A DNA stretch of 64,000 bases. Origin: Atopobium sp. oral taxon 416. GTDB taxonomy: Bacteria > Actinomycetota > Coriobacteriia > Coriobacteriales > Atopobiaceae. This document shows, one piece after another, positions 1 through 13,503 of the stretch. The first letter of the stretch is position 1, and each line of letters begins with the position of its first letter. The DNA is taken from NCBI RefSeq assembly GCF_018128285.1, contig NZ_CP072380.1:2790001-2854000 (forward strand). The letters are read 5' to 3'. The notes beneath the pieces are model-generated. The model was given only the letters and a program-made list of their open reading frames with translations. It ran no database searches and was not told the DNA's origin. Both the position numbers and the translations under genes were made by a program.

Positions 1-254
1 AAGGCTGCCCGGGCATCGTCCAGCTGCTGTTTTGCAGTGTCGATGCCTTTCACGTCCTCCTGGGCTTCGGTGAGCTGGGAGATCGTCTTTTGAGCCTCCT
101 GGGCATTGTCCCAAAAGCCCGGCGCGGCGCTTTTGGCCTCAAGCTCTGCGACTAGTTCACGTTTCTGCGGTACGTGCAAGTAGCCCTCAACGGCCTTGAG
201 GCGCTGCTCAAGTCCGTCGAGTTCCTCTGCAGTGACGCTCTGTTCGTCTGCCAT
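1..254 (-). CDS. prfB: Peptide chain release factor 2, N-terminal part (cut by window edge)
   Basis: RF2 releases the finished protein from the ribosome at UGA and UAA. Only the first 84 codons are inside the window, giving the N-terminal helical domain with the typical stretch GYLHVPQKRELVAELE and PGFWDN. The ATG (254-252) shares its A with the TAA of secA (TAATG), so the two genes are translationally coupled. Many bacteria control prfB with an in-frame UGA and a +1 frameshift near codon 25. Here the frame runs straight through that region, so no autoregulatory frameshift is present. The GGQ and SPF motifs lie outside the window. The secA-prfB order is common in Gram-positive bacteria. Confidence 0.9.
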   Translation of the reverse strand, partial: MADEQSVTAEELDGLEQRLKAVEGYLHVPQKRELVAELEAKSAAPGFWDNAQEAQKTISQLTEAQEDVKGIDTAKQQLDDARAA

Positions 255-3115
255 TACCGGTTCCTACCGTGGCAGTTCTTGAACTTCTTGCCGCTTCCAC
301 AGGGGCAGGGATCGTTTCTGCCGACGTTGGCATACGGATCAGGATCCTCCTCTTTGCGGTAGGTGTGCGGCTTGCCCTGCGGAGGGGTGGCTGGACGCTG
401 CGGGTTGCGCTTCGCGGCTGCACTGGAGCGCACCTGCCGCGGGACCGGGTGCTGAGAGCCGTCCATATCGGAGGGTCCGGAGTAGCGGGCGCCTTTCGGC
501 AGACCTGAATCCGGCACCCTCTGGGCTTGGGCCACAACCTGGATACGCAGGATGACGCGCAGGAAGTCCTCATACATCGTATTCACGAGCTGCGTGAAGG
601 CGGCGTAGGCCTCGGTCTTGTATTCGACCAACGGGTCACGCTGGCCGTAGCCGCGCAATCCGATGCCGGTCTTCAAGTAGTCCATCTCCTGCAGGTATGC
701 CATCCACCGCGTATCGATCACACGCAGCATGATGCGCATCGACAAGTCGTTCATCGGGTCGGTCTTTGAGGTGTCACTGTCCGCCTTCTGCATCGACGTG
801 CCGATCTGGCGGATGAAGTCTGCCTTCTTGCGGTAGCGGTCGGTGACGAAGTCGAAGAACTTCTCGAGGATCTCCTCGCGGCTCATCTCGTCTGAGATCT
901 CCGGCAGCTCCTTGGCGCCGGTCAGATCCGCAAGCCACTTGTTCAGGCCCTTGAGATCCCACTCAGCCGGCTCGCTGCCCTCCACGCAGTACTCGTTGAC
1001 CTTGCGTTCGAGCGTGTCGTGGGTGACCTCAGAGATATGCTTGGTCAGGTCCTTACCGTCGAGGATCTTGTTGCGCTCCTCGTAGATGACCTGGCGCTGT
1101 TTGTTCATCACGTCATCGTAGTCAAGGACGTTCTTACGCATCGAGAAGTTGATCTCCTCGACCTTGCGCTGTGCGCCCTCGACGGCCTTGGTGACCATCT
1201 TGGCCTGGATCGGCATGTCCTCGGGCATGTCGGCCCTCTCCATCATGGCCGAAATCCTCTCCATGCGGGCACCGCCGAAGAGGCGCATCAGGTCGTCCTC
1301 GAGCGAGAGGTAGAACTGCGTCTCGCCCGGGTCACCCTGACGGCCGGAACGGCCACGCAGCTGGTTGTCGATACGGCGGGATTCGTGGCGCTCAGTGCCG
1401 ATTACATAGAGGCCGCCGACCGCTTTGACCTTTTCCTTTTCCGCGTCGGTGATCTTCTTGGCTTTCGCCAAATAGTTCGGCATCTGCATATCGACGTTTT
1501 GGCGCTCGATACTTGCCTGAAGGACTGATCTCGGATCCTTCAGATCGATCTCTGCCTCCGGGTTCGGGTCGATCCCGTCCTCGCGCATCATATCCTGCGC
1601 CAGGAACTCCGGGTTGCCACCGAGCATAATATCGGTACCACGGCCGGCCATGTTTGTGGCGATCGTGACCGCGCCGTAGCGACCTGCCTGCGCGATGATC
1701 GCGGCCTCGCGCTCATGGTACTTAGCGTTCAGGACCTGCGGATGGATGCCGCGCTTCTCAAAGATGCGGCGCAGCTTCTCAGAGTTCTCGACGGACACGG
1801 TGCCGACCAGGCAGGGCTGCCCCTTCCTGTGGCGCTCCACCACGTCATCGGCCACCGCGTTAAACTTGGCTTTGATCGTACGGTAGACCAGGTCATCGTG
1901 GTCCACACGGATGACCGGCTTATTGGTCGGGATGACCTGCACTGGCAGGTTATAGATCTCCCTGAACTCGGCGTCTTCGGTCATAGCGGTACCGGTCATG
2001 CCGGCGAGCTTGTCGTAGAGCCTGAAGTAATTTTGCAGAGTGATGGTCGCAAGGGTCTGGTTCTCCTCACGGATCGGCACGCCTTCCTTGGCCTCGATGG
2101 CTTGATGCAGGCCCTCGGAGTAGCGTCTGCCCTCCATGATACGGCCGGTAAACTCATCGACGATCTTGACTTCCCCGTCCATGACCATGTATTGCTGATC
2201 GCGGTGGAACATGTACTCCGCCTTCAGCGCCTGCTGCAGGTGGTTGACCAGCTGTCCAGACTCGTCGGAGTAGAGGTCTGCGACACCCAACCGCTTTTCA
2301 ACCTTCCTCAGGCCCTGATCAGTCGTGGCAATCGTGTGCTTTGCCTCGTCCATCTCAAAATCCTCATCGGGGATGAGCCCTCTGACCGCTCGGGCAAAGT
2401 CCTTGTAGGTACTTGCGGATTTAGTGCCGGCACCGGAGATGATCAGTGGGGTTCTCGCCTCATCGATCAGGATGGAGTCAACTTCGTCGACGATCGCGTA
2501 GTGGTGCCCACGCTGTACGCGCATCTCGGGACGTGTAACCATGTTGTCACGCAGGTAATCGAAACCGAACTCTGAGTTGGTGCCGTAGGTCACATCGGCC
2601 TTGTAGGCCGGGACCTTCTGCGCCGGGGACATGCCGTTCTGGATCAGGCCGACAGACATACCCAGAAATTTATAGATGCGGCCCATGTTTTGGCTATCGC
2701 GCTTGGCTAGGTAGTCGTTCACCGTAACGATGTGAATGCCTTTACCTTCCAGTGCGTTAAGATAGCCTGCCAGAGTTGAAACCAGCGTTTTGCCTTCACC
2801 GGTGCGCATCTCGGCGATCATGCCGCGGTGCAGAGCGATGCCGCCCATCAGCTGGACATCGAAGTGGCGAAGTCCCGTCACGCGGCGTGAAGCTTCACGG
2901 ACGACCGCGAAGGCCTCAGGCAACAGATCATCGAGCGACTCCCCGTTTGCCAAACGCTCACGGAAGAGCACCGTCTGATGGGAGAGCTCCTCATCGTCCA
3001 TCTTGTCGGGGCTGTACGAACACTCGAGCTCATTGATCCTATCAACGACATTCTGAAACTCCTTGAGCTGCTTATTCGCGCCCATCGAAAGTAATCGGGA
3101 GATAAAATTTGGCAT
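254..3115 (-). CDS. secA: Protein translocase ATPase SecA
   Basis: SecA drives preprotein export through SecYEG by ATP hydrolysis at the membrane. The 953-residue product has the Walker A motif MRTGEGKT near residue 105, a DEAD-type Walker B (DEVDSILIDEARTP), the second NTPase domain with GRGTDIMLGG and QLRGRSGRQGD, the helical scaffold region, and a C-terminal SEC-C zinc site (DPCPCGSGKKFKNCHG). The start MPNFISRLLSMG at 3115 was chosen because GAGGAGT lies just upstream. An in-frame ATG 12 codons earlier has no such site and would add residues not typical of SecA. The stop overlaps the prfB start by one base. Length and motifs are those of a normal housekeeping SecA. Confidence 0.97.
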   Translation of the reverse strand: MPNFISRLLSMGANKQLKEFQNVVDRINELECSYSPDKMDDEELSHQTVLFRERLANGESLDDLLPEAFAVVREASRRVTGLRHFDVQLMGGIALHRGMIAEMRTGEGKTLVSTLAGYLNALEGKGIHIVTVNDYLAKRDSQNMGRIYKFLGMSVGLIQNGMSPAQKVPAYKADVTYGTNSEFGFDYLRDNMVTRPEMRVQRGHHYAIVDEVDSILIDEARTPLIISGAGTKSASTYKDFARAVRGLIPDEDFEMDEAKHTIATTDQGLRKVEKRLGVADLYSDESGQLVNHLQQALKAEYMFHRDQQYMVMDGEVKIVDEFTGRIMEGRRYSEGLHQAIEAKEGVPIREENQTLATITLQNYFRLYDKLAGMTGTAMTEDAEFREIYNLPVQVIPTNKPVIRVDHDDLVYRTIKAKFNAVADDVVERHRKGQPCLVGTVSVENSEKLRRIFEKRGIHPQVLNAKYHEREAAIIAQAGRYGAVTIATNMAGRGTDIMLGGNPEFLAQDMMREDGIDPNPEAEIDLKDPRSVLQASIERQNVDMQMPNYLAKAKKITDAEKEKVKAVGGLYVIGTERHESRRIDNQLRGRSGRQGDPGETQFYLSLEDDLMRLFGGARMERISAMMERADMPEDMPIQAKMVTKAVEGAQRKVEEINFSMRKNVLDYDDVMNKQRQVIYEERNKILDGKDLTKHISEVTHDTLERKVNEYCVEGSEPAEWDLKGLNKWLADLTGAKELPEISDEMSREEILEKFFDFVTDRYRKKADFIRQIGTSMQKADSDTSKTDPMNDLSMRIMLRVIDTRWMAYLQEMDYLKTGIGLRGYGQRDPLVEYKTEAYAAFTQLVNTMYEDFLRVILRIQVVAQAQRVPDSGLPKGARYSGPSDMDGSQHPVPRQVRSSAAAKRNPQRPATPPQGKPHTYRKEEDPDPYANVGRNDPCPCGSGKKFKNCHGRNR

Positions 3116-3253
3116 ACTACTCCTCACAGGAAAAGCGCATACTCCGCCCATCCGTCGTATGCACGTAGAGATATCTCATTTAGAATAACAATACCCAATT
3201 TCACCTAACTCTTGATGAGTCAGAATAGTAAAGGCGCAGGCTTTCTACAAAAC

Positions 3254-6160
3254 TCAGAGCAACCGATCGGATCGGTTTTCGGGTGATGCAACCCCTTCCT
3301 CACTCTGGATCGCCTCCAGGAGCATCCTGAGCTTCGCTGAGGGCGCGGTTCCCATCACATCGAAGAGCTGCTGGGAGAACTCCCGGTAGGCTCCCCAGAT
3401 CTCCGCGTACCGGCCCTGACGGGCGAGGACCTTAACGTACACCGCCATCACATCCTCACGGATCGGGGCGGCCTCATGGGCATGTTTAGCGAAGAGCGCT
3501 GCTGAGGGGATGGGGCCAACCTCAAGCGCGCGCTGTGCCGCCCTAGTCAGGGCGTCCACATAGGCGTGTTTCAGCTCCTCTTCTCTTCTCAGCATCATGC
3601 CCGACGTATCCTGCGGGGAGACAACCAGATCCCCCTGATAGAGCTCCAGCAGGTCCTGGGTCGCTTGGAAAAGCCGATCATCGTCGGTGCCGCGGGAGAG
3701 GATCTCCCGCACGAGCGCCTCACACTTATCCACATCGCAGATCACGCAGGTAGGGTTCAGCGAGATCCTGCCATCCCCGCCGACGATGAACTTCGTGGTG
3801 GTCCCCTTCTGCTTCACAACATCCCGAAGCGTAGAGACTGCTGCATAGATGCGGGGACGGCCGGTCAGATAGTCCACGCCGGGCCACACCGCATTCAGGA
3901 AGTCCACGCGCCTGATTGTGTGGCCGCGTTTGGCCACAAGCATGCCCAAAAGCACGCGGGAGGATCTTCTTGGCCAGCGGTTCAGGAGGATCGGCTCCCC
4001 GTCCACCTTGACCTCAAAGTGTCCGAGCATCGAGACCTCCAGCAGCTTGGGGCCTTCTCCCTTTGCCCGTACGCACGGTTTGCCGCCGAGCAGCTGTGAG
4101 GCCTGAAACTCACCGTGGTGTTTGGATGTGCCCCAGCGTCCGGCTTGGATGTCCCACTCCACCGGTGCGCTCTTCTGGAACTTCCGGTCGCTTTCGCGCA
4201 GCAGCTTCGCAAACCACAGCAGGTGGTCCGGCAGCGGCGCCTCGCTTCCCTTCAGCTCATACCCTCCATGGGCGGCGCGGATCCAGGCGCCGATCGCCTT
4301 ACCGTCAGTGCTCCGGCAGGAGCCCAGGAGCTGTTCTGCCACCGAGGGCTGCTTGTCGTATTGGATCTGCGCACGCAGCAGCACGATTATCTCAGTCAGC
4401 GACGGCGCGTCCTGACCCCTGAGCATAGGCTGCGCCTTCAGAAGCGCAGGATACGCTGCCTGAGGCGAGCCGTTACGCATCAGCTGCACCGCACAGATAA
4501 GGTGCGCAAGGGCTGAGCCCAATGCGTCGCCGAAGACATCCCACGCCTTGGCTATGCCTTGGGCCTCACCCAGGACAGCCTCACCGGCAGTGAGTGCCTT
4601 GTAGCCGAGGAACAGTGTCTGGGCCCACAGGCCAAATGCATCCTCACGGCTCAACAGCTGCTGTGGCCAAACCCCGGTCTGCGCATCGAGTAGAGCGTGG
4701 AAAAAACAGCAGTCTGCCTGGAAGAGCTCCGCACACTGATCCTGCTCATCTATCGCCTCGGTGAGGCGCGCCCGCAGTTCCTCGGGTTTCGTGCAGGCGG
4801 TCTTCCAACAGGCGATATGGGATCGCAGTGAAACAGGAATGGTATCTCCTGAGAGCGCCTGTTCGGCCTCCTTGGGGCTGTTCAGGCTCTCACGCATGCT
4901 ACGGAGCGCCACAAGCACTGGTTCGGCCTGAGAGCGGTCCCGTTGACTGAACTGCTTTTTGGCAGCCTGTACCTCCCTGTAGTTCCCACAAGCCAGCGTG
5001 CACGCCAGTTCGGCCTGCTCACGGTAGTGGGAAAGCGAGGATTGGCTTTGCGTGGCCACCAGTGCCTGTCTGATCAGCCTGATGCTTCCGGCCGCTACAT
5101 AGTGAGGCGCCTCACGCACCAGATGCCGAGCCACTGCATCGGTGAGTCCGAAGGTGGCAATGAGATACGCGCTGCGCGCATAGGCGCCCTGCTGTTCCGT
5201 CATCGCGATGAGCCGCCGCTTCTGCTCCTGTGGGAAGGTCTTGATTGCCGCGACAGTCTTTGGAAGGTATCTGAAGACCCCCTCATCGGCGACGGCGCCG
5301 CACCAGAAGCTATTCGTCTTTTCCTCGACCGAAACGAGGGGAAGAAAGTGTGCGATGAAGGAAAGGTCTTTACCGCTCCCCTGTCCTGTGACTGCCAGAA
5401 CATCGCTCAGGCGGCCTTTCCCACAGGCGATCATCGTATAGAGAAGTTGACGCTGCTCGCTTGAGAAGGTCTGTGCCGCCTCGGTGACAGAACGGTCAAG
5501 CAGCTCCCCGAAGTGGGCACAGTCTGCCTGCGTGAGCCCTCCTGCCTCATCTCCCTCACAGCCCTCCAAAACCTGCATCAGAGAATACGCACCGTTTGAG
5601 AGTGCAAGCGCCTGATCAAAGGCGACCGGAGCGTTCCAGAGATCCTCCTCTCCTTGAGTGATGCGGAACCTGTCTGAGCCCATCACCCCGGCACGGTTCA
5701 GGTACTCAAGCAGTGCAGCGTTCTTGGGCTCCACTAGGCAGACGATTTCGAGGTGATGACGATTGAGATAGCGGAAGAGACGGGCAATTGAAGAGAGCTG
5801 ATCCTGTGGAATCTCGGGCAAGTCACAGACGATAACAATCGTGCGCCCACCGGTGTGTTTGGAAGCGAACTGTCGAACTATACCTTCCAGGCTTTCAGTG
5901 AGATCCGAAACTTTCACATGCTCATATGAGCAGGCAGCAACGTCACCTCCCCGTCTCTCGACCGCTTCGGCCATATGCGTAAAGAGGGACTCCAGGTTCT
6001 GTGGCAAGCAAGTCTCAATGCAAACAATATGATTCGCATCGAGCTCCCCTAACAGCTCTGAGCTGCTCTTCCACAGCATGTGATCAAAGAACCTCCCACT
6101 GGAGATCTTCCCGGTAGCGTCTGAATTGTGTAATGTGCGAATTTGTACTCCGTTCTTCAT
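3254..6160 (-). CDS. Large SARP/BTAD-family transcriptional regulator with degenerate NTPase-like region
   Basis: Predicted cytoplasmic transcription regulator of about 968 residues. The last third is a SARP-type unit: a winged-helix OmpR-like domain beginning LEVSMLGHFEVKVDGEPI, with RRSSRVLLGMLVAKRG, and then a BTAD helical repeat region (QDLLELYQGDL, REDVMAVYVKVLARQGRY). The first 250 residues resemble the beta-alpha layout of an AAA/STAND NTPase (RTIVIVCDLPEIPQ looks like a Walker B strand), but no GxxGxGKT P-loop is visible where one would be expected (near IVCIETCLPQN). The middle is alpha-helical and TPR-like. The ATG at 6160 follows GGAAGGA at good spacing; a TTG 19 codons upstream has no ribosome site. 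The target is unknown. It lies alone behind a long AT-rich upstream region. Confidence 0.75.
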   Translation of the reverse strand: MKNGVQIRTLHNSDATGKISSGRFFDHMLWKSSSELLGELDANHIVCIETCLPQNLESLFTHMAEAVERRGGDVAACSYEHVKVSDLTESLEGIVRQFASKHTGGRTIVIVCDLPEIPQDQLSSIARLFRYLNRHHLEIVCLVEPKNAALLEYLNRAGVMGSDRFRITQGEEDLWNAPVAFDQALALSNGAYSLMQVLEGCEGDEAGGLTQADCAHFGELLDRSVTEAAQTFSSEQRQLLYTMIACGKGRLSDVLAVTGQGSGKDLSFIAHFLPLVSVEEKTNSFWCGAVADEGVFRYLPKTVAAIKTFPQEQKRRLIAMTEQQGAYARSAYLIATFGLTDAVARHLVREAPHYVAAGSIRLIRQALVATQSQSSLSHYREQAELACTLACGNYREVQAAKKQFSQRDRSQAEPVLVALRSMRESLNSPKEAEQALSGDTIPVSLRSHIACWKTACTKPEELRARLTEAIDEQDQCAELFQADCCFFHALLDAQTGVWPQQLLSREDAFGLWAQTLFLGYKALTAGEAVLGEAQGIAKAWDVFGDALGSALAHLICAVQLMRNGSPQAAYPALLKAQPMLRGQDAPSLTEIIVLLRAQIQYDKQPSVAEQLLGSCRSTDGKAIGAWIRAAHGGYELKGSEAPLPDHLLWFAKLLRESDRKFQKSAPVEWDIQAGRWGTSKHHGEFQASQLLGGKPCVRAKGEGPKLLEVSMLGHFEVKVDGEPILLNRWPRRSSRVLLGMLVAKRGHTIRRVDFLNAVWPGVDYLTGRPRIYAAVSTLRDVVKQKGTTTKFIVGGDGRISLNPTCVICDVDKCEALVREILSRGTDDDRLFQATQDLLELYQGDLVVSPQDTSGMMLRREEELKHAYVDALTRAAQRALEVGPIPSAALFAKHAHEAAPIREDVMAVYVKVLARQGRYAEIWGAYREFSQQLFDVMGTAPSAKLRMLLEAIQSEEGVASPENRSDRLL

Positions 6161-6440
6161 GTCTTTTCCTTCCAAAGACCTTGCATTTTTACGGAGCTCA
6201 AATGTAACGGTTTTCAATATCTAACACGATTCTCTCTCAGCTTATTTTGGATTAGTTCTTGTTACTATTTTGCATAATTTTCTTACAATATGCATAAGTT
6301 TACTTCCACATTTTGCACATAAAGTTTAAATACATGATTTACCAGGTGTTTTGCAATGTTAAAATACTTATTTTATTTGTTAGATGTTTCAAAACTCATA
6401 TATATGTAGGATGCATTTACAAACTGTTCTCCGGTAATTA
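6161..6440 (-). promoter_or_regulatory. AT-rich upstream region of the SARP-type regulator with TGCATAA repeats
   Basis: This 280-bp gap is much more AT-rich than its surroundings. It has TGCATAA at 6271-6277 and again at 6291-6297 (20 bp apart, about two helical turns) and a related TGCACATAA near 6313. On the coding strand of the regulator the first copy reads as part of ATTATGCAAAA. A similar motif occurs at 25912-25920 before the ATP synthase operon. A promoter for the regulator must lie here, but no single -35/-10 pair stands out. Confidence 0.4.
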
Positions 6441-6543
6441 GTCATGTTTTTAGGCGACAGGGCGATATTTCCGATAAACGGTAGTTATACCGCCGTAAGC
6501 GTGAAAGAAATTAGCCCGATGAGGGTGGCAACGCAAATCCGTA

Positions 6544-7745
6544 CCGAACAGACGTACACAGAGGCGTCATTGATGTTCAGCTACAAGGACAAGAAAAAGG
6601 TGATCGATCTCTATTACAACTACGGCAGGAAAATCACTGCCGTAACCGGTGAGCTTACCTACCTGGACAAGCACACTTTTGTACAACTGGATCAAAGAGT
6701 GTAAGACGCTAGGTATCGTCCCGCAGGACGGCCACAGCAAGAACAGCTACACCGACGGACATAAGTGCACTGCGATTGACCACTACCGCAGCCACAGCAG
6801 ATACATCGCCTTCACATACCGCAGGCTTAGCTTTCCTTCAAAGGGGCTTCTGTGGAAACCCCAAAGCATCGCCACCATGGAACTTAAAGCAAAAGGCGCC
6901 CTTAAGGCTTTCTGGTAAGCAGGGCCTTGCGAGGAAAGTGGCAAAAGAGCTTGGGGTCAGCCGTAAGGTACACTGCTTGTGAAAGTACCAGCTGCTCGCA
7001 AAGAAGATACCCGCCATACCAGAGCCCAATGACAACGGCTCCAGAAGCGCAGGCAAAAGAGGACCGACCTTCTGCGGGAGCTCGACGAGCCCGAGCCATA
7101 TCCCTTAAGTGGAAACGTAGTCGCTGTGCAGACACGACAGCCACAGGCGCTGTGGCGCCAGGAAGGGCAAGCTCGCCTCCTGAAGGCGCAGACGCGATAA
7201 CGTAGAGGGTACACGCCTATGCACCCAACGAATCCAAGCTGACCTGCATCCTTAAGCGCGCCTTCGACGCTCACGTACCGCACACCCACCTTACAGGTGA
7301 GCTGACCTACGTGTGCGTGCTTTGCATCTGGTACCTGAGTCTGTCTGTACTTTGAGCTGGATATCTGCATAATCGGCGATCACATGTCCGGCGCAAGGAA
7401 ACTTATGAAGTCAGCCTTTGTAAGCGTGGCGTTTTCGCTCTTTGCCAAAGACGTGTCCCACACCAAGTGCGGTTTTAAGTTTGACAGTGCGGCGATAGGC
7501 GAGCTCTTTAGGATCATGCAGTCGAGGTACAAGAAGGGCTGCCCTGTGACAGCGCTATCGTCGAGTCCACCAACACGATACAAAAAGCCGAGTTTGTCTA
7601 CCACAAGAGCTTTGAGAGCCTCTATGAGCTGCAAGCTGAGCGCTTAGGTGTGGTGGTACAGCTACGAGCGGATGCACTTAAAGCTAAGTTAGATGGGCCC
7701 GGTCAAGTTCAAGGAAGAGTCCCTCACGATTCCGTCCAAATAGAT
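6544..7745 (+). pseudogene. Degenerate IS3-family transposase (OrfA and OrfB remnants)
   Basis: Remnant of an IS150/IS3-like element. OrfA-type helix-turn-helix units are readable in pieces: SYKDKKKVIDLYYNYG near 6585, HYRSHSRYIAFTYRRL near 6780, and RQGLARKVAKELGVS-like text near 6920. OrfB text follows in other frames: GELTYV near 7300, a GCPCDSAIVESTN segment near 7540, and KAEFVYHKSFESLYELQ near 7580, ending with a match to the usual FKEESLTIPSK tail near 7710. Several frameshifts and stops separate these pieces, so no transposase can be made. It adjoins the ISL3 remnant directly. Confidence 0.75.
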
Positions 7746-8174
7746 GTTGCCAATCCCAAGGGCAACCTCGCCCACGCATGGACGCTCAAGGAGGACCTTC
7801 AGGGCCGTCTTAAAGCACGGAGGATGTGCAGCACCTGGATGAGGGCTGCCGCATACTGCAGGATCGCGCCTGTAGGCGGTATCGAGAAGAAGGTCAGGCA
7901 CAGACGTACCGACATCGTGGCAGCCGTCGAGCTCGGAATCGGCAGTGGGCGCGTGGAGTCGATCAACAACAAGATCAAGGTGAGTGTGCGGATGGACTAT
8001 GGCTTCAAGAACACGGACAATCTGGTATCGCTGCTCGTGCTGCGCTGCTTGGACCTGCAGCCTGTCATGTCCTGGGAGGAGCGAGAGGAGACAGGAAAGG
8101 TCGAAGCCAGCAGAAGACGCGACTGTGAGCGGTCAAGAAGACGGCGGAAGGAGCGCTTCTCTGCTGCCGCCTAG
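7746..8174 (+). pseudogene. C-terminal fragment of an ISL3-family transposase
   Basis: The reading frame here gives HAWTLKEDLQGRL, then KKVRHRRTDIVAAVELGI, and the diagnostic ISL3 segment GRVESINNKIKVSVRM with YGFKNTDNLVSLLVLRC. The N-terminal two thirds of the family are missing, replaced by the preceding IS3 remnant. The fragment is in one frame to its stop at 8172-8174. It ends about 40 bp before the 3' side of the 5S rRNA gene, so IS insertion reached the very edge of the rRNA operon. Confidence 0.75.
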
Positions 8175-8206
8175 CTTTCAGCCACAGGGACCAACGAAGG
8201 CTCAAA

Positions 8207-8348
8207 AATATCCCTCGTTGGTCAGCGACGACCTACCCTCCCACGGACTACACCGCAGTACTCTCGGCGCTCGGGGGCTTAACTTCTGGGTTCGGAATGG
8301 GACCAGGTGTACCTCCCCTGCCATAATCGCTGACCAACGAGGGATATT
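8207..8348 (-). other. Extended 5S rRNA processing stem, possible terminator
   Basis: Positions 8207-8227 and 8328-8348 are perfect 21-bp inverted complements enclosing 5S rRNA. The core of the arms is the normal 5S terminal helix; the outer ten or so pairs (GAGGGATATT type) extend it. On the transcribed strand the distal arm ends in ATATTTTTG, so the same helix may also serve as a weak intrinsic terminator. Processing use is inferred from the structure. Confidence 0.55.
8218..8337 (-). rRNA. rrf: 5S ribosomal RNA
   Basis: On the minus strand the sequence runs from TTGGTCAGCGATTATGGC to GGTCGTCGCTGACCAA. It has the conserved 5S core CCCATTCCGAACCCAGAAG and GCCGAGAGTACTG. Its length is about 120 nt. 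It is the last gene of the rRNA operon, after 23S, separated by roughly 95 bp. Confidence 0.95.
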
Positions 8349-8399
8349 CTCTTGTGAAGGGAAACGTGTACCTTCAGGGCCGCATAGCACACATATAAG

Positions 8400-8427
8400 G
8401 CAAAAGATATATCGCATACGTGATATC
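8400..8427 (-). other. 3' arm of 23S processing stem
   Basis: This segment is complementary to 11410-11417 plus 11451-11466 on the other side of 23S (GATATCAC and TGCGATTATCTTTTGC). The intervening 11418-11450 carries its own small hairpin built on CATCAATG/CATTGATG. The two flanks would form the long helix usually cut by RNase III to free 23S. Confidence 0.55.
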
Positions 8428-8432
8428 GTAAA

Positions 8433-11383
<2,951 letters not shown>

Positions 11384-11618
11384 TTAAAACCTTGTCTTTC
11401 AATGGTTGGGATATCACTACCATCAATGTCTTTGCATTGATGCGATCAGATGCGATTATCTTTTGCTAGAAAAGAAAAGTTGTTGCTTTTGTTGTGCTAT
11501 GCGGCTCTCAAGGTACACGAGGGGTAAACCCTCAAAACCGGATACTTGTGACTCACCTATCAAAGAAGTGAAGTGAAAAGACACACACCTATACAGTAAA
11601 GCTTTCTAAGTACTCCCT
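11384..11618 (-). other. 16S-23S internal transcribed spacer without tRNA; carries processing-stem arms
   Basis: About 235 bp between 16S and 23S. I find no tRNA cloverleaf in it. It contains the 5' arm of the 23S stem (11410-11417 and 11451-11466). It also has the 3' arm of the 16S stem, AAAACCGGATACT at 11534-11546, which is the exact complement of AGTATCCGGTTTT at 13341-13353 upstream of 16S. These explain most of the conserved-looking structure of the spacer. Confidence 0.7.
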
Positions 11619-13137
<1,519 letters not shown>

Positions 13138-13503
13138 CATTTGCAATCAAGCAAATAGAAGATGAAATGAAAGAGTGTGTGTCCTGTATCGAATGATCAC
13201 GCTCGCCAAATAAAAAAGCGGATTCATCATGTAGTTCTCTTTTTTTAAGGAAAAAGAAAGAATTGACGGAAGTACATGGTGTTTAACTACCAAATACAAC
13301 CGTTAGTACACAAATCACTGTCTTTTAGTGTTTGTCACACAGTATCCGGTTTTCAAGGTTCAGCGCACTTTGAAGACCAGTGCCCCGAAGCGCGAGCATT
13401 AACCCTACACGCCCACCGACCCCAAACATGTGGGATTTGTCATGTTCACAGAATGGACACAACATAGGACGTTTGGGAAATACCAAATATTTTAGGAAAT
13501 GAC
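13138..13503 (-). promoter_or_regulatory. rRNA operon leader and promoter region
   Basis: This 366-bp gap lies between the phosphohexomutase stop and 16S. The part near 16S is transcribed leader and contains the 5' arm of the 16S processing stem (13335-13356, core AGTATCCGGTTTT on the plus strand). The promoter must lie between about 13360 and 13500. I could not single out a convincing -35/-10 pair. No tRNA or protein gene is visible. Confidence 0.5.

Noticed and set aside
1-254. Programmed +1 frameshift in prfB
   Set aside because: No in-frame TGA is found near codon 25; the frame is continuous.
1715-2575. A 286-codon open frame opposite secA, and similar long antisense frames opposite atpD, ilvD-like, gntP-like and GutR genes
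   Set aside because: Antisense shadows of GC-rich, strongly coding genes. The sense strand carries clear family motifs and there is no ribosome site or homology for the antisense frames.
11384-11618. tRNA-Ile or tRNA-Ala in the 16S-23S spacer
   Set aside because: No cloverleaf or TTCGA arm could be drawn. The visible inverted repeats belong to rRNA processing stems.
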